Positions 1 through 4,289 of a stretch of 5,369 bases of DNA are shown one piece after another. The notes beneath the pieces are model-generated. The model ran no database searches. It worked only from the letters and a program-made list of their open reading frames with translations, and was not told the DNA's origin. Position 1 is the stretch's first letter; every line of letters begins with the position of its first letter. The translations under genes and the position numbers were made by a program. This stretch comes from Candidatus Cloacimonadota bacterium (GTDB taxonomy: Bacteria; Cloacimonadota; Cloacimonadia; Cloacimonadales; TCS61): positions 1-5,369 of the forward strand of contig JAGLWO010000469.1 in assembly GCA_023133395.1 (NCBI GenBank). The letters run 5' to 3'.

Positions 1-113
1 AAGATAGAATTTATACAACTGAAGATGTGAATCCTGATCTGATTTTAAGAGCATCACCACGAATTATTGAAGGCATTAAGCAGTTACAAAAGGTTTTCTA
101 TGAATCGAACTAA
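1..113 (+). CDS. ABC transporter periplasmic substrate-binding protein, C-terminal end (BtuF/FhuD/FepB-like), partial
   Basis: Only the last 36 codons are in the window, read in the frame beginning at base 3 and ending at TAA 111-113. The peptide contains DVNPDLILRASPRIIEGI followed by a short helix and the stop. This matches the typical C-terminus of class III (TroA/BtuF-fold) binding proteins for iron-siderophore, heme or vitamin B12 importers, where a 'DPDLIL-x-PR-IIEG' segment precedes the last helix. Such proteins bind the ligand in the periplasm, or at the membrane as lipoproteins, and hand it to the permease. The gene overlaps the downstream permease start by 14 bp (100-113), which suggests one transcript and translational coupling. 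The family call rests on the short tail and on the neighbouring permease. The ligand cannot be read from this fragment. Confidence 0.8.
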   Translation, partial: DRIYTTEDVNPDLILRASPRIIEGIKQLQKVFYESN

Positions 114-1029
114 AAGAATACTATTTGCTATTCTATTCCTTGCTTTTACACTTTGCATTATTTATGTTTACATTAATCTGAATAATCCATCTTCGCATAT
201 TATATTATCAGTGCGCTTACCAAGGCTTATGCTGGCTTTTTTGTGCGGATTCGTTCTTGCTGGAGTTGGATATTCATTTCAAATTATGTTGAACAATCCT
301 TTAGCGGAACCTTATATTTTAGGAATTTCAGCAGGAGCTGCTTTTGGGAGTATCCTGGCTGTAGTTGCCGGTTTATATCTTCTTATGCCACTTTTTGGAT
401 TTGTTGGCGCGATTATAACAATGATCCTGGTGTGGTATCTTTCTCATCTTGGAGGATTTTTCAATAAAACCAAGTTGTTGCTTTCTGGAATTATTGTAGG
501 TATGTTCTTCTCTGCGTTAATTTCTTTGATAATGTATTTTAATCAGAACGATATTGGGAATATAATAAATGTCCTGATGGGAAATCTGGGTCATATTTTC
601 AGTCACAGCGAGTGGAACTATTTCCTGGTGATATTTGGAATTTCCCTTTTGTTGATGATCTATCTTTTCAGTATGTCCAACAAATTGATGATATTAACCA
701 CTGGAGACCTTGTTGCGAGCAGTTTGGGAATTGATGTTAAGAAATTGCGAAGAAGGATTTTTCTCATAAGTTCCCTTTTGACCGGTATTACAGTAGCATA
801 TGCAGGAATCATTGGATTTATTGGGCTTGTTGTTCCTCATATTGTACGAATGATATTGGGTGGGAATAAAAGATCGGGAATTATCTTTTCAGCTTTTGGT
901 GGAGCAATCCTTTTGATTCTTTGTGATTTTTTGGCTATGCATATTGCTGTAATTGAAGTTCCAGTGGGAGTTATAACTGCTTTTATTGGTTGTCCTTTCT
1001 TTTTGTTCATTATGGCAAAGAGTAAATGA
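100..1029 (+). CDS. FecCD/BtuC-family ABC transporter permease (iron chelate, heme or cobalamin uptake)
   Basis: Inner-membrane channel subunit of a type II ABC importer, 309 aa, at the short end for a family usually around 320-350 aa. The protein is hydrophobic almost throughout, consistent with about ten membrane helices. Family signatures are RLPR (39-42) before TM2, NPLAEPYILGISAGA (66-80), LGIDVKKLRRR (209-219, the coupling region facing the ATPase) and GFIGLVVPHIVR (239-250). I chose ATG 100 because an AAGG Shine-Dalgarno lies at 90-93 with a 6-nt spacer, and because TTG 67 would add 11 polar residues with no visible ribosome site. The gene overlaps the binding-protein gene by 14 bp. 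Its expected ATPase partner is not next to it but at 3507-4289, beyond an opposite-strand Fe-S operon. The substrate cannot be told from the permease alone; a siderophore, heme and B12 are all possible. Confidence 0.95.
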   Translation: MNRTKRILFAILFLAFTLCIIYVYINLNNPSSHIILSVRLPRLMLAFLCGFVLAGVGYSFQIMLNNPLAEPYILGISAGAAFGSILAVVAGLYLLMPLFGFVGAIITMILVWYLSHLGGFFNKTKLLLSGIIVGMFFSALISLIMYFNQNDIGNIINVLMGNLGHIFSHSEWNYFLVIFGISLLLMIYLFSMSNKLMILTTGDLVASSLGIDVKKLRRRIFLISSLLTGITVAYAGIIGFIGLVVPHIVRMILGGNKRSGIIFSAFGGAILLILCDFLAMHIAVIEVPVGVITAFIGCPFFLFIMAKSK

Positions 1030-1036
1030 TGAAGTA

Positions 1037-1058
1037 ACTTGTTCACTCTTGAACGAGT
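1037..1058. terminator. Short hairpin after the permease gene, possible weak terminator or mRNA-stabilising stem
   Basis: Eight bases after the permease stop, ACTTGTTCA (1037-1045) and TGAACGAGT (1050-1058) can pair as a 9-bp stem. It has one T-G wobble and a CTCT loop. The position between converging genes suits a terminator or 3'-end stabiliser. However, no clean T-run follows on either strand (AAAATAATAAG on plus, TACTTCATC on minus), so it is not a canonical intrinsic terminator. Confidence 0.4.
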
Positions 1059-1109
1059 AAAATAATAAGTTCTTTAAATTTACATAGAGTGGGATGAGAT
1101 TTTTGATGG

Positions 1110-1186
1110 GTTGCGTTTTGCGTGTTACGAGGTGCGGGTTACGTGTTGCATGTTATGAGGTGTGGGTTGCAAGGAGCGAGTTTCTT
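1110..1186 (+). repeat. Degenerate heptanucleotide tandem array, GTTGCGN type (11 units)
   Basis: Eleven consecutive 7-bp units in perfect register, with consensus near GTTRCGN. Examples are GTTGCGT (1110), GTTACGA (1124), GTTACGT (1138), GTTGCAT (1145) and GTTGCAA (1166). Variant units such as GGTGCGG (1131) and GGTGTGG (1159) keep the phase, and the last unit (1180) is decayed. It occupies the convergent gap between the permease and the nifU-like gene. A related array lies at 4289-4358. I know of similar degenerate 7-bp short tandem repeats in some bacterial genomes (for example the STRRs of heterocystous cyanobacteria), but the family of this one is not identified. No coding role is visible here. 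Confidence 0.85.
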
Positions 1187-1188
1187 AC

Positions 1189-1216
1189 ACCCAGAACCTT
1201 GAACCCAGAACCCTGA
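1189..1216 (+). repeat. Second heptad type, ACCYWGA (4 units), abutting the nifU-like stop codon
   Basis: Four exact 7-bp units, ACCCAGA, ACCTTGA, ACCCAGA and ACCCTGA, run from 1189 to 1216. They are separated from the GTTGCGN array by two bases (AC, 1187-1188). The next base, 1217, is the last base of the minus-strand nifU-like stop codon, so the repeat joins the gene with no spacer. The unit differs from the GTTGCGN type on either strand (reverse complement TCWRGGT), so two heptad families are placed in tandem. Its function is unknown. Confidence 0.8.
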
Positions 1217-1837
1217 TCACATCGTTATCTTCACTTCTTTGATCTCTTTAAATTTCTCCAGGTGTTCCTTTATTTCTTCAACAACATTGTCTCGGTGTTC
1301 ATCAAATTTGGGGATTTCTACATCTATTGTAGCAACACCGTTTTCAAAACCAACGTATTTCACCATTTTGAGGGTAACAATATCCTCTCCAACCTTCGGG
1401 TAAATTACTTTCTTTAATTCCTCTACGATTGCATCTTTATTAAAAGCTGCTTCTTCTGCAAGATGGTGTTTGATCTCATAATCTTTGATTGCAGAGCGTA
1501 GAGTATCCACTGCCAGAACGGAACAGTGCATTTTAACAGGAGGAAGACCATCGAGTGCATCTGCAGCTTCTTTCCAGGTGATTTTCTTGGCTTTATCTAA
1601 AGTTCTTCCTTTTGCCATATCCGTTATAATGGAAGCTGTAGCGATGTTGGAGGCACATCCGTATGATTGGAATTTTATATCTTCTATTGTTAATTCCTCA
1701 GGGTTTACTTTCAAGTATATTGAAACCTGGTCACCGCAAGCTGGACTTCCTTCAGTTGCCTGGGCATCGGGACTTTCAATTTTCCCCACATTGTGAGGTT
1801 TCATAAAATGGTCTAAGACTTTCTGGGAATACTGCAT
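1217..1837 (-). CDS. IscU/NifU-type Fe-S cluster scaffold fused to a C-terminal DUF59/MIP18-like domain
   Basis: Cytoplasmic scaffold on which sulfur from the cysteine desulfurase encoded just upstream is assembled with iron into clusters. The 206-aa product starts at ATG 1837. AAGGAG lies 5 nt before that codon, and the in-frame GTG 1843 would overlap this ribosome site, so I rejected it. Residues 1-~125 are an IscU domain with the three ligand cysteines: Cys34 in PACGDQV with the adjacent Asp36, Cys61 in YGCASN, and Cys105 in MHCSVLA. The segment just before Cys105 reads PPVKMHC rather than the LPPVK-[IL]HC form. Residues ~133-206 contain VIYPKVGEDIVTLKMVKYV and end in EVKITM, resembling the DUF59/MIP18 pattern (V-x-DP-x-x-G-x-DIV-x-L-x-MV). 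It is not the CxxC Nfu domain of classical NifU. The usual DUF59 'CP' cysteine is absent, and the DPE motif reads YPK. The gene is last in the rrf2-nifS-nifU operon, 2 bp after nifS. Confidence 0.93.
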   Translation of the reverse strand: MQYSQKVLDHFMKPHNVGKIESPDAQATEGSPACGDQVSIYLKVNPEELTIEDIKFQSYGCASNIATASIITDMAKGRTLDKAKKITWKEAADALDGLPPVKMHCSVLAVDTLRSAIKDYEIKHHLAEEAAFNKDAIVEELKKVIYPKVGEDIVTLKMVKYVGFENGVATIDVEIPKFDEHRDNVVEEIKEHLEKFKEIKEVKITM

Positions 1838-1839
1838 TA

Positions 1840-3012
1840 TCACTCCTTGTTATATAATGGACTTCTTGAACGTAATTCTTCAACAACTTCTGCGAGTTTC
1901 TCAACAGTATAGTCAATCTCTTCAACGGTATTATACCTGCTTAGAGTAAATTTCATTGAGCTGTGAGATTGCTCATGATTCCTGCCTAAAGCCATCATAA
2001 CATAATTTGGTTTTAATCCCTGTGAAGCACAGGCGCTACCGGTTGAGATAGCAACTCCATGCATATCCATCATCATCATAATAGCTTCACCTTCAATAAA
2101 ATCAAAGGAAATATTCACATTATGTGGAGATCTTTTATCACCTTGAGGACCATTAAGTAAAGTGTAGGGTATTTTCTCTTCAATGCTTTTAAGAAGATAA
2201 TCTGAAAGATTCCGAATTTTACCTGTATTCTCTTTAAAATCATTAAATGCAAGTTCGACAGCTTTGGAAAAACCCGCGATAGAAGCAATACTGATTCCAC
2301 CAGTCTCAAGGTTATCAATTCGCGTTACTCCATGACATATTTGACCTAATCTAATACCACTTCTCTGATATAAAGCTCCAACACCCTGTGGACCATGGAT
2401 TTTGTGCGCGCTGATGGACATGAGGTCAATTCCGAGTTCGTTAACATCAATCGGGATGCGAGCATAAGCCTCACAGGCATCTACATGAATGGCTATTTTA
2501 TGATTGGAAGAATCTAGGATTTTCCTGATTTCCTTTATTGGTTGAATTGTTCCTACAACATGATTTGCTAACGTAGTCATAAATAAAATGGTCTCAGGTC
2601 TGATAGCACTTTTGAGCTCTTCTAAGTTGATATTTCCTTCTTTATCAGCATTGAGATAGGTTACATTAAATCCGCTTTTTTCAAAGAAATCTGCATTAGT
2701 AAGTAAATCTGGGTAATCGATCACAGAACAGATGATATGTGTTCCCTTATCTGAATTAGCTGTAAGATAGCCTTTGATTGCAAGGTTGTTTGCAGATGTT
2801 CCTCCTGTTGTGAAATGGATTTCTGAAGGTTTTGCAACCACAGAATCGGCTATGATTTTTTTAAAATTCTCCAGTTCAGCAGCAGTTTTACTTCCTTTGG
2901 AAACAAAATTCTCCGGAAAGTAGAATTTCTCTTTTAAATATGGAATCATTGTTTCTACAACTTCCGGAGCAGGTTTGGAAGTTAAACAGTTGTTAAAATA
3001 TATTTGTTTCAT
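1840..3012 (-). CDS. NifS/IscS-like cysteine desulfurase, divergent
   Basis: PLP-dependent fold-type I enzyme, 390 aa, expected to convert cysteine to alanine and pass persulfide sulfur to the adjacent scaffold. Retained features are TTGGTSANNLA (68-78), Asp178 in HVDA (pairs with the PLP ring nitrogen), Lys204 in SAHKIHGP (Schiff base) and Cys328 in STGSACAS (persulfide cysteine). Several residues usually invariant are changed: the PLP-stacking His of 'EH' is Tyr100 (DYP), the Gln after HVDA is Glu181, NNE is NHV (150-152), the RSGT motif reads ETGG (236-239), and the Arg of SSIRFS is Lys354 (SSMKFT). ATG 3012 has AGGAG 5 nt upstream, overlapping the rrf2 stop region; the gap to rrf2 is 8 bp. 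The stop TGA (1840-1842) directly follows the scaffold gene's Shine-Dalgarno. Operon context supports a desulfurase working with this scaffold, but the activity is inferred. Confidence 0.92.
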   Translation of the reverse strand: MKQIYFNNCLTSKPAPEVVETMIPYLKEKFYFPENFVSKGSKTAAELENFKKIIADSVVAKPSEIHFTTGGTSANNLAIKGYLTANSDKGTHIICSVIDYPDLLTNADFFEKSGFNVTYLNADKEGNINLEELKSAIRPETILFMTTLANHVVGTIQPIKEIRKILDSSNHKIAIHVDACEAYARIPIDVNELGIDLMSISAHKIHGPQGVGALYQRSGIRLGQICHGVTRIDNLETGGISIASIAGFSKAVELAFNDFKENTGKIRNLSDYLLKSIEEKIPYTLLNGPQGDKRSPHNVNISFDFIEGEAIMMMMDMHGVAISTGSACASQGLKPNYVMMALGRNHEQSHSSMKFTLSRYNTVEEIDYTVEKLAEVVEELRSRSPLYNKE

Positions 3013-3020
3013 TTCATCTC

Positions 3021-3431
3021 CTAAAGCCGTGAAATGATCTGTTCTAACTTTATTGAATCAAGATAATTTTCCATGTGATCTTTTATCTCATCCCAGAGTT
3101 CGTAAAAGCCGCATGGGAACCCTTTGCAGTAATCAATATGTTCCTTGGTTCCATAACAGAAATTGTGCGAAAAATCATCATCAACTGCCTTCATTATGTT
3201 TTTCAGGGATATTTTGTTCAATTCTCGGTTGAGAAGATAGCCGCCTTTTGAACCGTGAATACTTTTTACAAGTCCATCTCTTTTCAAATTCCTGAAAAGC
3301 TGTTCGATGTATTTGATAGGAAGATTTTGCTTTTCACATATCTTGGAGATGGATATCGGTTTCTCTGATGCGTTCAAAGCCAGTTCGGAAAGGGCTCTCA
3401 CAGCGTACCCGGTTTTTACTGATATATGCAT
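3021..3431 (-). CDS. Rrf2/IscR-family transcriptional regulator with three cysteines (putative Fe-S sensor)
   Basis: A 136-aa winged-helix DNA-binding protein of the Rrf2 family. The N-terminus KTGYAVRALSELAL (6-19) is the family's first helix. The helix-turn-helix covers ISISKICEKQNLPIKYIEQL (26-45), followed by LKRDGLVKSIHGSKGGYLL (49-67) as recognition wing. Cys92, Cys102 and Cys107 lie where IscR and NsrR bind their cluster, with spacing C-x9-C-x4-C rather than IscR's C-x5-C-x5-C. It therefore probably senses Fe-S status, but the cluster is inferred. ATG 3431 has a very strong GGAGGTGA ribosome site just upstream. It is the first gene of rrf2-nifS-nifU, and its TAG stop lies just ahead of the nifS Shine-Dalgarno. 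The inverted repeat at 3452-3468, within its own promoter, suggests autoregulation as for IscR. The exact orthologue (IscR or another subgroup) is not settled. Confidence 0.93.
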   Translation of the reverse strand: MHISVKTGYAVRALSELALNASEKPISISKICEKQNLPIKYIEQLFRNLKRDGLVKSIHGSKGGYLLNRELNKISLKNIMKAVDDDFSHNFCYGTKEHIDYCKGFPCGFYELWDEIKDHMENYLDSIKLEQIISRL

Positions 3432-3449
3432 TTCACCTCCAACGGAGAT

Positions 3450-3477
3450 AACATAGTAAATTAGTATGAATTGGCAA
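3450..3477 (-). promoter_or_regulatory. Predicted sigma70-type promoter for the rrf2-nifS-nifU operon
   Basis: On the minus strand TTGCCA (plus positions 3472-3477) resembles a -35 box and TATGTT (3450-3455) a -10 box, separated by 16 bp. Transcription would begin near 3443, leaving a short leader before ATG 3431 that still contains the GGAGGTGA ribosome site. The inverted repeat 3452-3468 fills the spacer and overlaps the -10, a typical repression geometry. The box matches are imperfect and the local DNA is very A+T-rich, so this is a moderate call. Confidence 0.5.
3452..3468. promoter_or_regulatory. 17-bp inverted repeat, likely Rrf2 regulator operator
   Basis: CATAGTAAATTAGTATG is a near-perfect palindrome: seven of the eight symmetric pairs match around a central A at 3460, and the only mismatch is the G/G pair at 3456 and 3464. 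It lies in the 75-bp space between the divergent rrf2 and ABC ATPase start codons and overlaps the predicted rrf2 -10 box. Rrf2-family dimers bind A+T-rich palindromes of similar form (ATA...TAT ends), so this is the best operator candidate in the window. Binding is inferred from position and symmetry. Confidence 0.55.
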
Positions 3478-3506
3478 ATATTTTTTTAAATTTTAAGAAA
3501 AAAATT

Positions 3507-4289
3507 ATGATTGAAATAAAAAAAATATCTTTAGCATACCAAAAGAAAAAGGTAATAGAAGATCTCTCTATTGATTTTCAAATAGGAGAATTCTGCGCTC
3601 TCCTGGGACCTAATGGTGCAGGTAAGACTACACTTTTAAGGTCTATAATTGGATATCATGAACTTCTAAAGGGAAAGATTTTTCTGAACAAAGTTGAATT
3701 AAGTAAGTGGAATAAGCTTGATCTTGCAAAACAGATTTCAATTATTCCACAGGATTTTCAACTGCAATTTGATTATATAGTAGAAGATTTGGTTCTTATG
3801 GGCAGATTTCCATACCTGGGATACTGGCAGAATTATACCCGTGAAGATAAAGATATTGTAGTAAAGATTCTGAATCAACTCGACCTCTTTACTTTGAAGG
3901 ATAAGCTATATTCTCAATTAAGCGGAGGGGAGAGAAGACGCGTTTCTATTGCTCGTGCACTGGCTCAGGAAACGAACATTCTTCTGATGGATGAAGCATT
4001 TGCTAATCTCGATATTAACCATCAACTCGAGATCATGCAACTGCTTTCAGATATTAACAAAAAACATCACAAACTTATCATTTTAGTTTCTCACAATATT
4101 AATCTCGCCAGCGAATATTGTGAAAGAATCGTAATGATGAAAAAGGGGAAAATAATCTCTGATGGGAAACCTGATGAGGTGATAAATTCAAAAAATCTAT
4201 ATAAACTTTATGAAACCAATCTGAAAATAATTAAAAATCCGATTTCCGGAAAACCAAATCTAATCTATCCAGGGAAAGATGCGAGATAA
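3507..4289 (+). CDS. FecE/BtuD-family ABC transporter ATP-binding protein
   Basis: Cytoplasmic ATPase of an iron chelate, heme or cobalamin importer, 260 aa, normal for the family. All motifs are present: Walker A GPNGAGKTT (34-42), Q-loop Gln82 (IIPQ), signature LSGGE (138-142), Walker B ILLMDE (158-163), D-loop NLD (167-169) and switch His196 (LVSHN). GRFPYLGYW (99-107) is typical of the FecE/BtuD group. The usual DEPT after Walker B reads DEAF (162-165), a small deviation. ATG 3507 is chosen because the coding similarity begins at MIEIKKISLAYQ; an in-frame TTG at 3471 has no ribosome site. The ribosome site for ATG 3507 is itself weak (A-rich, AAGAAAAAAA). It is the natural partner of the permease at 100-1029, although separated from it by an opposite-strand operon. 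Its 3' end overlaps the TonB receptor frame by 11 bp. Confidence 0.95.
   Translation: MIEIKKISLAYQKKKVIEDLSIDFQIGEFCALLGPNGAGKTTLLRSIIGYHELLKGKIFLNKVELSKWNKLDLAKQISIIPQDFQLQFDYIVEDLVLMGRFPYLGYWQNYTREDKDIVVKILNQLDLFTLKDKLYSQLSGGERRRVSIARALAQETNILLMDEAFANLDINHQLEIMQLLSDINKKHHKLIILVSHNINLASEYCERIVMMKKGKIISDGKPDEVINSKNLYKLYETNLKIIKNPISGKPNLIYPGKDAR

Noticed and set aside
67..99. Upstream TTG start for the permease
   Set aside because: It lacks a ribosome site, lengthens the overlap with the binding-protein gene and adds a polar stretch unlike the family N-terminus; ATG 100 has AAGG at proper spacing.
1110..1216. CRISPR array or phage attachment site
   Set aside because: Units are only 7 bp, directly tandem and degenerate, with no spacers, no cas genes and no integrase nearby.
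1485..1796. Plus-strand open frame opposite the nifU-like gene
   Set aside because: It is antisense to the conserved IscU domain, with no family resemblance; likewise the small frames at 243-467, 837-1046 and 2115-2318 are shadows of real genes.
1838..1843. GTG start for the nifU-like gene
   Set aside because: The GTG overlaps the end of AAGGAG itself, leaving no spacer; ATG 1837 has a 5-nt spacer and matches the normal IscU N-terminus (MQYSQKVLDHF).
3471..3506. TTG start adding 12 residues to the ABC ATPase
   Set aside because: There is no Shine-Dalgarno before it, the added residues are low-complexity Phe/Lys/Asn, and family similarity starts at ATG 3507.
3432..3506. Cobalamin riboswitch or other structured leader before the ATPase
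   Set aside because: The 75-bp A+T-rich space is too short, and no B12-box-like sequence is visible.
1217..4288. Classical transposon or insertion sequence carrying the Fe-S operon
   Set aside because: No transposase, recombinase, terminal inverted repeats or target-site duplication can be seen; only heptad arrays mark the borders.
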